64,000 nt of DNA from Lytechinus variegatus (lineage: Eukaryota > Echinodermata > Echinoidea > Temnopleuroida > Toxopneustidae). Location: positions 42,487,180 to 42,551,179 of the forward strand of contig NC_054740.1 of NCBI RefSeq assembly GCF_018143015.1, read 5' to 3'. Under the pieces are notes generated by a model. It searched no databases and was not told the DNA's origin. It saw nothing but the letters and a program-made list of their open reading frames with translations. The position numbers were made by a program, and so were the translations under genes. Each line of letters opens with the position of its first letter. Position 1 is the first letter of the stretch. This document shows, piece after piece, positions 1 to 14,639 of this stretch.

Positions 1-300
1 TATGTACAGTGACATTTTCTTTCGTTTATACTAGCATGATTAGAATATGCAAATTAAAGCAAGATATTACGTAAGCTAGCTTGACATTGAATGATGCACA
101 AATTGCTTAGACCAGGTGACTTGAATCCTAGCACGTCCATGAACGCTTTTAAATAATTTGTTGCATTTCTTCTTTACATGCATTCACCTGTTGCTATTAC
201 AATGTACATGGCCAACTGTTACATACCAGTTGGTAACGCATGCTCTTGTCCAATTACAGATGCAGAATCATCTTTGAATAAAAACGTGTAAAAATTGTTA
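1..300. other. AT-rich intergenic sequence
   Basis: I see no open frame, repeat or RNA signature here. It is ordinary AT-rich non-coding DNA leading into the first palindrome-core repeat near 325. Confidence 0.6.
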
Positions 301-509
301 AGTTTTCAAATCAAATTATAAAAATTAGCTCGCGCTTCGCGCTCGTGTCATTCATTTATATCCTTTTTCATTATTACAAAAAAACTGCACTTAATGTCCG
401 ATTTTAGGTCTGCAACTTCGCTCTCGCATTAGTTGTTTGATTAGATACCTCATGTTTATGACAGCAAAAAGTGTTTGAAATGTCTAATTGTCAGATTGTA
501 AAATATATA

Positions 510-1492
510 CAGTGCGTATCAAAAAAAGTTTACATTTTGAAAAAGCCCTGGGAATTCAAAAATATACAACATGTGGGTAATTTTTTCACATGTAATCTTA
601 GGTTTGGGTCTCATCTATCCAATGAAAGTAAAAGTTTTGACAGAATGTTGCACTTGAGTGAGTACTGTCCATTTTTGGAAAGCTCGCAGAAATCTGTTTG
701 CGCAGAAATGCTCATTTTTACGCTGTGTCAAGGGAAAGGGCGAAATCAAACTTATCCTGCGAAACTTTTCTCACACATTTCCCTTGCACTTTTAGTCAAT
801 TGAAATAAAACGGATACATTCATGTATACTGTATACATTTTGCCACCCAAATTAAAATTTCAACATTTAGTAAGCACAACCTTTACCTCTTTTGTGCCAG
901 CTGGATCTGAAGACATAACTGAACCTGAACAAAAGTTTATATCAGACATCTCCAGCATTTTGACACTGAGTTTTTATCATTTAAAGTGGTTTTACATTTC
1001 ATTTTTCATTTAATACTTGTTCTTCACACTTTTCCCAAGCTTGACAATGATTAACAAAATTAAAATCAAGCCTAAGCCATTCATGTAAATCACAGCTCAG
1101 TGCAAAGCAAATATCGTCAAGATGGCCTTGGTGGGTGGGGGAGTGGGGTGGGGCACTATGCACTCTTCGAAGTGTTTTGGGCAAGGAAACAAGTTTAAAA
1201 AGGTAAAAGATATCTTCAAATCAATTTTACCAGCTAAATTCCACGTTTTCTTCATGATTAAGATCTACTTTTATTTGCATAACTATTTCAAAGTTCTGCG
1301 CAAATCATTTTTCACTACATTTTCAAAAGTAAGTGGTGCTCACTCAAGCGGAAATATTTTTCGACAGTTATATCGTCATTTGCTTAAATGGATCTGTACC
1401 AATGTTAAAATGTGGAAAAATCTTCAGGATATTACAAACGTATAATTTTACAGGATTCTTTCAAAGTGTAAACTTTTTTTTGATACGCACTG
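510..1492. mobile_element. TA-flanked inverted-repeat transposon, non-autonomous (Tc1/mariner-like)
   Basis: The left end reads CAGTGCGTATCAAAAAAAG and the right end is its inverted complement, with about 33 bp matching. Both ends are bordered by TA (508-509 and 1493-1494), the target duplication of Tc1/mariner elements. The 983-bp interior has no transposase frame, so the copy is non-autonomous. A second copy of the left quarter lies at 35184-35455. The family assignment rests only on TA and the CAGTG-type ends. Confidence 0.75.
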
Positions 1493-1634
1493 TACATTTT
1501 TAAATTGCTTGCATTTGCAGCCACAACAGTTGCTTATTCTATGCCCACCCTCTTCATGCTTACATTGCTTCGAATGTCCCGTTTTAGTTCACGCTTGTTT
1601 TCTGTGCTCTTCATTAAAAACGTTTTCAGATCAG

Positions 1635-2694
1635 ACAGGGGCGGCGGAACCGGAGGGCAGGGGGGGGCACTCCCCCCAATAAAATATGTTTTACTTCCCC
1701 AGGAGAAAAAAAATCCTTTTTTCAAATTGGAAAGTGCCTTTTTTCAAAATGATATGTACCTCTTTTCAAAATAACATGCCTTTTTGAAGTATAACATATA
1801 TCAAGGTTAGAAAACCACATTTTCTTGGCTTCGCTCTCTCATCAATTATTCTTTAGTAAGGTTGCCCCTACTCATTTATTATGTACTTGGCTACAAAACG
1901 TGCTTATAATGTACACTTTTAGGTTGGAATATCACAAATTTTCAGCTCGCGCTCGCATCAAATTTTTGTTTAGTAAGGTACTCATTCTGTTCTTGGCTAC
2001 AAAACGTGCTCAGAATGTCCACTTTTTAGGTTGGAATGTCACAAAATTTCAGCTCGCGCTTGCAACAAATTTTTGTATAGTAAGTTACTCATTTTGTTCT
2101 TGGTTACAAAAAAGTGCTCAGAATATCAAATTTTTAAGCTTAGAATAGCTCGTGCTTCCCGCTCGTTTTATTTGATTGATGTATAAATGCAATCCTTACC
2201 AGCTTCCTTTCCTGGTCAGTACATTGAAAATCTCAGCTCGCGCTTCGCGCTCGTGTCAGTTCTTTAGTTAAATACACATCTTTCTCATGATAACAAAAGC
2301 TGCTTGGAATAATCTTCAGGTCCTATAAATGAAATGTCAAAGTTTGGGCTCACGATTCGCGCTCGCAACATCTCGCAAGGATGCCCCACTTAACATTTTT
2401 TTTTCGCACGATACTAACCAAAAAAGCAAGTTTCACAACAGATTTGAAAATGTTTCCAAACCGCTCGCTCGCTACGCTCGCCCGTGGAAAAAAATTAAGC
2501 CTAAATTCATATTTTATCAATCAGAAATCGTTTGAAAAACGCTTTGTTCAACTTAATTACTACAAAACACATAACTACATAACGCAGATGATAATATCAT
2601 GGTGAAAATATCCGTTTGCATCAAAATACCAATTTTTGACTTACAAGTGCCCTTTTGGTTTTGCCCCCTAAACGGAAATACGTTTCGCCGCCCC
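1635..2694. mobile_element. Element with CAGGGGCGGCGG ends nested in block 1
   Basis: The left end CAGGGGCGGCGGAACCGG and the right end TTTCGCCGCCCCTG form short inverted ends of the hAT-like style seen elsewhere in the window. The left end runs into a G-rich stretch. The interior again holds palindrome-core units. I could not find a convincing target duplication, so the exact limits are soft. Confidence 0.5.
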
Positions 2695-3698
2695 TGAGCT
2701 GGATATCTCAAAATTTTATGCTCGCGCTTCGCGCTCGCTATATTTGATTGGTGAGAATTATATTCTCCTCATGAGTCACTGCAAACAGTCTTTAACAGTT
2801 ATTTTTAGATCAGTTAATTAAAACTTTCAGCTCGCTCTCGCATGAAGTACTTATCTGTTTACGCATATTATTCATAATTACAAAAAGGTTTTCGCATGTC
2901 CAATATTCAGGTGGTTCTTTAGTTCGCGCTTCGCTCTCGAGATAATAGCTTAGTTCACTGTCCACCCATTTCATGGTTAAATTGCTTCGGATGTCCTGTT
3001 TTAGTTCTAGCTCTGAAATAAAAAAAAATTATCTCGCGCTTCGCTCTTAATGTTTACTTCTTTATTAAAACGTGCTTAACCAGTTAAGTTTTCAGGTCTA
3101 ATATCTCAAAAATTTTCAACTTGCGCTTCCCGCTTGCTCTATCTGATTAGTGAGAAATGTCTTCTATTCACGAGTCACTGCAAACAGTCATTGACATGCC
3201 ATTTTTAGAACAGTTGATTAAAAGTTTCAGCAAGCGTTCGCATGAATTTCACATATTCATGTACGCATTTCATTCATCCAAAAATTGATCAGAATGTCCA
3301 GTTTTCTGGTCGGAAATAAAAAATTTAGCTCGCACTTAAACTGTTTGGTTAACTTTTATAGAGTTTTCAAGTCGCACTCGCATTTTGGGGGTTGAGATAT
3401 ATATTCTATTCATGGATCAATGCGAACAGTCTTTAACAAGTCTTTTTGCAGGCCAGTATTGTATAACTATCAGCTCGCGCTTCGCGCTCGCATGGTAATT
3501 TATATTCAGGTTACATGAAATACCTATCTTGTTTCTAAAAATGAAAATTTACGCGGACTAACCCCCTAAAACAAAATAAAAAATCAGATTTTGGCGGCGG
3601 CGACGGGGAAATTGTGAATGAAAATATTTTTCGCCTCTCCCCTATATCGATGAAAGCTGGAACTACCCATGGGTGTGACGAAAGATAATGTGACTTAA

Positions 3699-3918
3699 GG
3701 CCAGGTCACACCGCCCGAGCGTTGTTGGAGCGGTCGTGGAGCGGTAGGGAGAGATGGTCGAATTTCGCTCACAAAATTGGGGAAAAAATCGAAAACAAAA
3801 ATCGAAACAGAAAAAAAACAATCGAAGTCGAAAATGGTGAACGGTAGCGAGCGGTGATGATTTTTTTTCTCTCGGCTCCACGACCGCTCCAACAACGCTC
3901 GGGCGGTGTAACCAGGCC
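3699..3918. mobile_element. 220-bp MITE with ~45-bp inverted ends, TTAA at both borders
   Basis: The left end GGCCAGGTCACACCGCCCG continues for about 45 bp that recur inverted at the right end, with only a few mismatches. TTAA lies at 3695-3698 and again at 3919-3922. Its GGTCACACC motif resembles the GGTTCACACC end of the Harbinger element at 5600, so a PIF/Harbinger relative with TTA/TAA duplication is as likely as a TTAA-specific family. The middle is A-rich and non-coding. Confidence 0.8.
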
Positions 3919-3922
3919 TTAA

Positions 3923-4579
3923 GGAGAATGAGGAACTCTCCTATGGCTCATGGTCGCCGGACGTCAGTAATCGGTACCGATATTTGTCGGTAATGCATGG
4001 TCTCCACATCCCACTTGAAAGGCCTAGCGACGCCCTAATATAGAGAACAAGATATGTTTCTCAACAAACAATACCAGCGCCAAGCGCGAGATGCTTTTTA
4101 TTTTTAAATTTAGACCCGGGATTCTAAAATGGTGGCGCACGCGCCACTTGTGGAGCACGGAGCCTTGCAAAGTGGCGCTTGGGAGCCTTTATTAAAAATA
4201 AATGAAATAGGGAAAATGCCCGGCAAAATTGGGGTGCAGTAAATGTATCTACCAGTTACCTGGAAATCAGGGTTTGATGATCATTTATTACAAAGAGAAA
4301 ACGAACATCCTTACTTGACACTTAAAGGCTAATTGATTTCCTCAGATTTTGTCCAATTTAGCACTCGATGGTGTTTGTATTATTCATTCTATTTTGTACA
4401 AAGTTTCTGTGCCACACAAGTAATTTGAAAGCCCCGTTCATATGAATGCTATTTCTACAACGAGTAATTTGCATTCCCAGAGTATATGTTTTGGTTAAGT
4501 TTTAAACATCAAACAATATGATATTCAAAGAAAATCCTGTTAGATGATGAATCTGAGACATATTAATAAGCATAAAGTT
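3923..4579. other. Non-coding stretch with a short hairpin
   Basis: No gene or recognisable transposon end is visible. A GC-rich hairpin near 4130-4180 (GTGGCGCACGCGCCAC) stands out from the AT-rich surroundings; its role is unknown. Confidence 0.45.
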
Positions 4580-5086
4580 TGTTTCCGAAGCCCGGATTAA
4601 AATCCAAAGTTAAGTGAAATATGCTCCGATGTATTGTCTCTACCATGATTGCCTGCATGTATTCTTGCTTAACATGAACTGAATGAATGATATTGCACGT
4701 GAGTTGTAGAGAGGGAGAGGGGCAGTTTGGACGTTAGTGCAGTGCAACGCCTGATTTTCAGCCCTTGCAAAATTAGGGAATGTATGGCGTACAGATGGGT
4801 GTGGGGCTTGCAAGCCGAATGTTTCACGGCCAAGAAAAAAGGAGAAAAAAGAGAAAATGAAAGGGTAAGAATGGAACATGGTACTATTTTCTTAGTAATA
4901 TGTCAAAATCTATCCAAAATATAGATTTTTGTATTGAAAAGTTAAACATTTTTTATCGCTTGCTGCGCTCGCTCGCATATTTTAAAACAATTTGCTCCAG
5001 CCGCCATATCTGGCCCCTCAATTTTTTACTCATTACACCACTTGCTTCAGCGACTCGGCTCTCTGGTCTGAACTAGTGATATCACT

Positions 5087-5420
5087 CACTGTAAAAATTA
5101 TCTGTAATTTTACAACAAATGCTGTCAGCAGAGTTTCCAGAATTGTGTGCAAATTTACAAAAGTAATGTTTATATTTTTTCCTGGAAAAATTCAAGCGAG
5201 AGAAACAAATAAAATATACATTGGTCAGGACTAACACATTTCATCTATTTTAACTAAATATGTATAAGCCTAACGTTCTCTATAAAACTCTGATTTTATT
5301 ATCTTTTCTTTCTAATTCACGGAAAAATTAACATCAAAACTGTAAAAAGAAGATACACACATTTTATGGCGACTCTGCTGACATCAATTTTGCTGTAAAA
5401 ATACAGATTTTTTTACAATG
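5087..5420. mobile_element. MITE with ~50-bp inverted ends (CACTGTAAAAA type)
   Basis: The left end CACTGTAAAAATTATCTGTA and the sequence up to CTGTCAGCAGAGT recur inverted at the right end (AACTCTGCTGACATC-type stretch to ACAATG). The interior is about 230 bp, AT-rich and non-coding. Target duplications are not clear. Confidence 0.65.
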
Positions 5421-5989
5421 CTGATAGGCGTATGTTGCGAAAACGGCACTAATTATTTTTCTTTTAATAAATTGTGTAGATTGTTGGCATTTGTATTTCT
5501 TCTATTGATATTAAAGATCCCATATACCAAAGTTTCGGGGGCTCTGCCCCCTCGACCCCCTCAATGGCCCCTGGACCCCCTCCGCAATATTTCGCTTGGC
5601 TAGGTTCACACCAACGCCGCTTTGATGGCGCTTTAAAGCGGCGTGCAAAGCGGCGGCAAAGCGTAACAAAGCTTCATTAAAGCGTAAAGACCGTAATAGA
5701 GCATGAGAAAGCTTTGAGCAATTCGGGACATTCGGCAAGAGCGCCAAAATTTTTTAAACTGTTAAAAAAATTGAGGCGATCTGTCACGGATTGAGAAAAG
5801 CGGGGAGAGCGTATTAAAGCTTATCAAAGCGTCACAAAGCTTAACAAAGTCGTAGGAAAGCTTAACAGAGTTTAAGAGAGCTTGGTTCAAAGCAGTGACC
5901 CCACTTTTGATACTTTGCCCATAGGCCCTACAGTTTAGGATTCGCTCAGCCTGATTTTTACCGCTTACAGACCGTTGCAAGAAGTACTT

Positions 5990-6735
5990 ATAACACAAAA
6001 ACCACTGACTGTGATTTGGGTATTTTTATTTTTGGATCAGTTACTAAATGAAGAGTTGGTCTTTTCAATGAAACAAAAATAAAGAAAAAAAAACGACCAG
6101 AAGTTTACCGGGCGATTTTTAATGGGACACCCTGTATAAAACATAATAAAATAGAAAACGCAATAGAATAAAAAATAAAAGAAAAACTCTGTTTAAAACT
6201 CCAAGTTTTCCACAAAGTTTTTTTCTATTTTTTCAATTATATTTCATTTTTTTAATTCTATAATGTTTTATATTTTATTTCCTTTGTTTTATTTTCTCTT
6301 TTACAATAAGGGTTATTTATCTCACATGTAAAATTGATTTTCTTACTAATTTTTTAATTAGTAAGAAATTCAATTTGTAATAATTAAAAAAATATGCGTA
6401 TTTTACAAAATTTTAATCGCACATATCTAAATTTTGAATTCTGCAACTTGATTCCTTTAAATTTTCACTCCTGATTCACAATAGTAGTATTATCTGATTT
6501 TTCATGGGTAAGAAATCAATAGTCTGTATATTTTTACAAGCAGATGAAATACATAACAATAACATGAATAATGATAATTGCATCTTCACAAGTACGCACA
6601 ATACAAAATTATTTGAAACTTGTATTAAAAATAAACGAAGTTTGCATATGGGAGTATGTTCTTATTTCCAGACAAAAAAAGTCTTTATCTTCATCATTTT
6701 CTTCTAACGATATCTGAGCCACTCCTTTCTTGACT
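5990..6735. other. AT-rich spacer inside the Harbinger element
   Basis: No gene is visible. A one-sided Tc1/mariner-like end (TGGGACACCCTGTATA at about 6122-6137) suggests a truncated second insertion. The rest is A/T-rich low-complexity DNA. Confidence 0.4.
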
Positions 6736-6741
6736 CAATCA

Positions 6742-7989
6742 GGAAGTGCCACGCCAGCCATTCATTTGTTGCCAGTCAACAGCACCCACTTGAGAGTATT
6801 CTCTGAGCTTATCTCTCTGATGTCTGGCATCCACATTGGCGAGGTTTCCCCTTGCAGGTGGTTGCGGAACATCTTCCCAGTGAGGTCCACCTCTCCTGGC
6901 CCCTAGTGCGAAGCTGTGCTCTTCATCTTCGTGGTCCACCGCATTGGCTGCCAGAGCCACCCTCATCCTCAGCAGGTTGTGGAGCACCACAGCAGTCGCC
7001 ACCAACTCTGTGACGTTATCTACCTTCTGTTCCAGTATTCCCAACAGGCGCCGGAACCTGTTGGTCATGATGCCAAAGGCATTCTCCACCACTCTTTTCC
7101 CCCTTGAGATCCTGTAGTTGCAGATCCTCTGTTCATCTGTCATCCCTCTTCTGCTGTATGGCTTCATCATGTAGCTCTTCGGGGCAAAAGCATCGTCACC
7201 CATGATGAAGTAGGGAATATCAAGATGATTTTCTCCAGGGAGGGGGCCTGATGGGGGCAGCCCTATGGACCCATCTTCTAGGCATTCGAAAAGCTCAGAG
7301 TCAGACATGTGTCATTTACCTCCCAGCTCAATCCAGATGAACTTGTACTCTGCATCTACCAATGCCAGCAGTGGTATAGAGAAGAAGCCCTTATAGTTGT
7401 AGTAGAGACTGTCTGTGATTGCTGGCTTCTTAATGGCTGTTTGCTTTCCTTCCAAGGTACCAATTGCATGGGGGATATTCCATCTCTGTTCAAACTGCTG
7501 GGCAAGGGTGCTCCATGCTTTAGGGGTGGTAGGTATGTTGGAGACCTCATCTTTATATGCCTCTGCAATGGCCCTGCACACTCCTGGAATCAACTCTTAT
7601 ATGGTTGAGATACCACATCTGAAACCATATGCCAGTGATCTGTATTTGTCCCCAGTGGCCAGATGTCTCAAGGTGATTGCCAGGCCAGCGGACAAACATG
7701 ACAAAGGGTGCCTGTAGTTAGTCTCTTGCTTCTGGATGACTGGTGCAACTCTCGCAGGGATCTCATCGAACACCTCAGGGGTTACTCTGGTGAACATTGT
7801 GAAGGCAACAGGGTCCTCTAACCGCGGTTGTGTGTCTAAGAGAATATTGTACTGGCCATACTGCTGTCTTCTTTCTTCAGTGAGCCATGGCCTGGTCCAG
7901 CAGCACCTGATGAATGGTCTTCTCCCTCCTGCTAGTTGTTCAATCTCTTCTTGTCTTTGCTGTTCTTTCTCTCTCCTCTGCCCCGAGGG
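6742..7989 (-). pseudogene. Harbinger (HARBI1-like) DDE nuclease gene, broken
   Basis: Reading the minus strand from 7989 down gives one frame of about 415 codons ending at a TGA at 6739-6741, interrupted by two in-frame stops (7597-7599 and 7312-7314) with no frame change. It encodes a PIF/Harbinger transposase nuclease, which in live elements cuts and pastes the transposon. Visible in order are [78 protein letters not shown] and GKRVVENAFGIM. Family knowledge puts the catalytic Asp-Asp-Glu at the GALDGKH-type motif, the SDS motif and the VVEnAFG motif. Here the second and third are kept but the first Asp is Glu (LEGK). Two stops plus that change make an active enzyme unlikely. HARBI1, the domesticated host relative, is less likely because of the stops and the flanking terminal repeats. 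Confidence 0.85.
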
Positions 7990-8640
7990 CTATGATTTAG
8001 TTATATAGCAGGGAGACAAAGGTCATGTCTACATCATAAGATGGTTCATAATCTGGTTCATATTTAACTTCTATATCTTGTTCTTCATGCCAAAAATGTA
8101 ATGATTTCGTGTATCGATCTGCTGCATCTTCATATACTCTGGATCAGTGGCGGGATGCAATCAGAATCTCTAATTTTGTCATTGCGTAACAGAGCTTGAC
8201 AGACCCTATCAGTGCACAAGAGATCTTTATAATCGTATCAAAGCGTCATTTAAAGCGTGATAAACGCATCAAAGCTTATCAAAGAGTAATAAAGCATATC
8301 AAAGCGTGATTTAAAGCGTAATAAATCCTGATCAATCGGCATCATAGCGTGAGAAGCCTAGCGATTCGGGATATAATTTGTCGCATAAAGCGGGAACGAA
8401 CTTCGTATCAGACCGTATCAGAGCTTATCAGAGCATAACATATCTGATGAGATCGTGAGATTTTTTTAAAAGTAAAAAAAAAATGACGCCGAATTGATCG
8501 CCGATCTAAAGCGCGGCATTCGCCGTTGGTGTGAACTTAGCATAATGGATAGTGGCGCATTGTAAATTCTCAACAAGAAATGTGGAGCTTCAAGAAAATA
8601 ATTGAGAATGGCTAGTCTAGAAATCGTTGACATTCTGGAA

Positions 8641-10450
8641 ATTTGTTGCTATGTATTTGCCCTATGAATCTCCTTTAAAACCCTGTAAACACCTACAAAT
8701 GCCATTGGAAAGAATTCTACAAAACCATCATTTAACAAGAGAAGAAAAGTTAGAAGAACAGCTATAATATCTCACTAGGTGCTTCTTACAAGTTGAATAT
8801 CTCTGATAAAAAAAATGACCGCTAAGAATTGATTGATTCAACTAACTTAGAAATTATTTCAAACACCAAAATGTAGAAGTTTTGACCTGGATCAATCCTT
8901 CAGCTCCAGGATTTATCATCACTTGAAAGATCTCCTAAGAGTTGATTTGGACCGACCATCAGTTCTGTTTCCAGGCTTGTTGGCCTGGATCCTGCTGCTC
9001 CGGGATCTATTATGACTTGAAAGCTCTCGCAGAAGTTTATTTTGACCAGTCAGTTTGCAGGTGTTTTGGCTGGGATCTTGCAGCTTTATGGATCATTACT
9101 TACTTGAAAGATCTTGCAGGGTGTACAAACTCAAAAAATCTTGCGCAACTTCATTTTCAGCCAATAAAGCACCCGTGTTCGGGACTTGCGTTTAAACTTT
9201 TTTCTGCGACCGGCCCCAGGATTGACTGGACGTGATCCATGCTTGGCTACAAAACCCCGGCACAGAACAGTAGCATTAAGTTCTGATAATATGCTTCGTC
9301 CTTCCATATACCACCATCTTTGCATGTCCAACTCAGAAATGGTTGCACTGTCACCTTATATAATGTCCTCATTAGGAGAAATGTCTCTTACACTCTGATT
9401 GACGAACAATTCATTGTTGCACCGAAGATGATGATGGCTGTAACTTTGATGTATTCCACTGCTGCCTCTAATATTCTTTGTCGAGCACAGCAATGCATGC
9501 AGCAAAGTGGTTTTGCTTTTCCCCACTTAAAATCAATCCAGACAGTCTTAACCTAAATTTTGGACTAGAATGACCAACTCCGTGAAGGCATATGCAACAC
9601 ATAAAATGTACGTTCTATTCATTAGCTAGAATTGTACACTAAGTCCCAAACTACTGGAAACTGCAGTTGTACATTATGTAAATATTTTTTTCTTCATTAT
9701 CTAGATAGAAACTATCGCAAAATAAATGACTCAACTGTCCAGCATCATAATCAAATAAAAAAAGGAGAAATAGACAATGATGCTTGAGCCGTTTCAGGTC
9801 TACTGTACATGATATACAATGCATATACCATGTATACAGGAAATGATTCTTTACGCTGTGTCAGGTCTACTGTACATATATATTCAATTCAATCAATATG
9901 ATTTAAAAATTTTACTGTCAAGTGCGTCTGCATCACTCGCCATTACTTCCCAAGAAGGTTTGTCATTTAATTGGGAGCGATTAGTTTTAGTATGTTTTCC
10001 GAGTGTTCCATGCTATCAACTACAATACCCTGTTTCAGTTTCACAAGAGGGATCCTATCTGCACATTCAATGACCCAATGATGATTCTTGTCTGTGTGTT
10101 AGGTTTGTCATGTGTGAGTAAAAAGTATGCAAAAATAGTAAAATTATGTATATCGAAATTAGGTTTGTTACCTAGATACATTAGGGCTATACTGTGCAGG
10201 CATTATAATTATTTGGACGGTCTCTGAACTTTTTAGGGATCTGGTATATTTTGTTTACTCCAGAGTCATACTTTGACCAATTTTCCAACCACTTTCATTC
10301 AAACATTATGTCCAGATGTTGAATTAATAATACTTCAAGATTCCACAAGCCTAAATTCTTTTAAATTTAAGTTTACAAAGTTTCTCCAAGATGCTCCTTA
10401 GTTTATTTAACTCTTCATCACTCATACATTCTTTTCTTATATATATGTAT
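8641..10450. other. Non-coding stretch with a decayed tandem repeat
   Basis: No gene is supported. Around 8884-9125 three worn units of about 87-100 bp repeat the pattern CTGGATC...GCTCC-GGAT-TAT-A-ACTTGAAAG-TCT. The remainder, 9130-10450, shows no structure I can name. Confidence 0.5.
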
Positions 10451-13072
<2,622 letters not shown>

Positions 13073-13079
13073 CTGAGCA

Positions 13080-13495
13080 TTACGAACCGTAACTTATGAT
13101 ATATTTTGTTTTCCTGTTGATCCGTAATATTCGCTGTGAGTGCCGGGGCAAGAATCTGGAGACTATTGATCTCGCTTTTTATTTTCATTTTCTATTTTTT
13201 TTTAACTATACATTTAGATGGATTCATGCTCAAATTTCTACCATGTTGTATTTGTGTTTTGTTTATATTGTGCATACGAATATGTAATCGGAGGCTGCAT
13301 TTTACAAGCTTCGCTTTTTAGCAGCTTCCTCCGTTTCCGACCTGATACATTGTTATCTTGATTATTATACATAATTATTAAGTTTCATTGTTTTATTTAT
13401 TATAATTATATCAAGATGTATGTAACAAAATTTATTTGTAAATGATTGTTGGAAATGGAAAATAAATTAAATGAAATGGAATAAGTAATATTATC
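13080..13495 (+). mobile_element. Probable LINE 3' end with A-rich tail
   Basis: A hairpin-like GGAGGCTG...CAGCTTCCTCC stretch near 13290-13335 is followed by AT-rich sequence and the tail AAATGGAAAATAAATTAAAT, the style of a CR1/L2-type LINE 3' UTR. A similar arrangement lies at 44390-44580. No reverse transcriptase frame is present, so this is a guess from form. Confidence 0.4.
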
Positions 13496-13915
13496 TATAG
13501 TTTCTATAGAAAATGTGTTGCTTAGCAACTGTTGCTATACATGGTCGGAATGTTTCTTGATATGTGATTGTAAAATGGAAGCTTAGAAGTCAAAATATAG
13601 TTTTTGTAATGTAGATAACACCCCAAAAATGGTGGTTGCCAAGGTAAATATGTTATATAGCAACTGTTGCTATACGAGAAGAGGTCAGGTTGGCACCCCT
13701 ACTAAAAATATTCAGCACTGACTACCTGTCAGCCAAATTTCATGCTTTTACCATAATCTGAACAATTCTTGCTATTTTTTGCACCGATCATCTACACTAT
13801 CCTGGCACAACACATCATATCGGAAATGATATAAAATAAAGTTCTCAATTTGCATATTAGTGTGGCATCACGAAAATTAAGTCGGGTAAGTTGTAATCAT
13901 CACATATTTCAGACA
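13496..13915. other. Non-coding spacer
   Basis: Two short TTGCTTAGCAACTGTTGCTA-like phrases about 150 bp apart (near 13515 and 13655) hint at a worn direct repeat. Nothing else is recognisable. Confidence 0.4.
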
Positions 13916-13919
13916 TATT

Positions 13920-14300
13920 GAAAATCAGAAACTTTGTTTCCGAAGCCGATTATGTAAAATCTAAGGTTGCGAAAGAGAAATGCTGCAAAGTATTGCCTGC
14001 TGTGATGTGTGCATGGCCTCGTGAATTAGCGGTATCACTGGTATGTTGTGAAAAGTCAGTTATCATTTGAAAAATAACAAATTGTGTATTTTCTTTGCAT
14101 TTGTGCTTCTTGTATTGATATTAATATCCCTCTTGGCCATTTAAAAAGCCTCATATTCCAAAGCTTCAAGGGGCTCCCCCCCCCCCTCGAGCCCACCAGG
14201 GGCACCTCAGCAATATTTCGCTCGTTAGCGCCAGTGGAGCAGTACAGATTTTCGAGAAGAAATGTGGCGCTTCAACAAAAGTAATTGAGAATGGCTGCCC
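13920..14300 (+). repeat. Dispersed repeat, copy without the Harbinger insertion
   Basis: Continuous sister of the repeat split across 4575-8640. It reads straight through the point (CAATATTTCGCTCGTTAGCG, near 14210-14230) where the Harbinger element sits in the other copy. Confidence 0.6.
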
Positions 14301-14639
14301 TAGAGATTGAACATAACACCAAAAAGTGTTAATGTAAAAACCAAAGGTGTTGTAATAACACCTCATCGGCGGATCCAGGGGGGTGCGCAGGGTGCGCGCG
14401 CCCCCCCCCCCCCTAATATTTGAGCGGCGCCGAAGGCGCCGCTCAAAATAAAGAAAATAAAAAAAAGTAAAAGAAAGAAAAGGCGCCGCTTGAAAAATTA
14501 AAAATAAAGGAAAGAAAGGGAAAAGGCGCTGCTAAAAAAAATTATACACTGATATAACATTAGCAACAGTAAAGGAAAGACTATCCCCAGCAAAGCGTAA
14601 TCATATCATCTTCCTTATTTTTTCTTTTAACTACCCTTT

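Larger units (their letters stand above)
320..3560 (+). repeat. Palindrome-core tandem repeats, block 1 (composite transposon DNA)
   Basis: Degenerate units of roughly 100-120 bp each carry the GC-rich palindrome GCTCGCGCTTCGCGCTCGC or a worn version of it, near 330, 2235, 2350, 2720, 2925, 3035, 3125 and 3475. Between cores the DNA is AT-rich and repeats phrases such as AGGTCAGAATATC and AAATTTTCAG. The block is broken by a TA-flanked transposon (510-1492) and by an element with CAGGGGCGGCGG ends (1635-2694). The same units recur across the window inside elements with hAT-like ends, so this is probably the remains of one or more such elements. It is non-coding: units vary in length and no long frame spans them. 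Confidence 0.75.
5600..8545 (-). mobile_element. PIF/Harbinger DNA transposon, decayed
   Basis: The left end holds GGTTCACACCAACGCCGC, and the right end is the inverted complement of GTTCACACCAACGGCG, giving terminal inverted repeats of about 16-18 bp. Borders read CTA on the left and TTA on the right, compatible with the 3-bp TWA duplication of PIF/Harbinger elements. Subterminal zones 5625-5900 and 8220-8330 are packed with a short AAAGCGT/AAAGCTT motif. The nuclease gene lies inside on the minus strand. I did not find the second (Myb/SANT-like) gene typical of autonomous copies. Confidence 0.75.
4580..8640 (+). repeat. Older dispersed repeat, split by insertions (sister copy at 13920-14300)
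   Basis: Pieces at about 4575-4640, 5440-5600 and 8545-8640 match, in order, a continuous repeat at 13920-14300. Shared landmarks are TTTGTTTCCGAAGCC, a GGGGCTC-C-run stretch, CAATATTTCGCT and GAAATGTGG-GCTTCAA. The present copy is interrupted by the MITE at 5087-5420 and by the Harbinger element at about 5600-8540. The sister copy therefore approximates the empty site of the Harbinger insertion. Confidence 0.6.

Noticed and set aside
7309-8008. Plus-strand frames over the Harbinger gene
   Set aside because: Shadows of the minus-strand nuclease, which carries clear family motifs.
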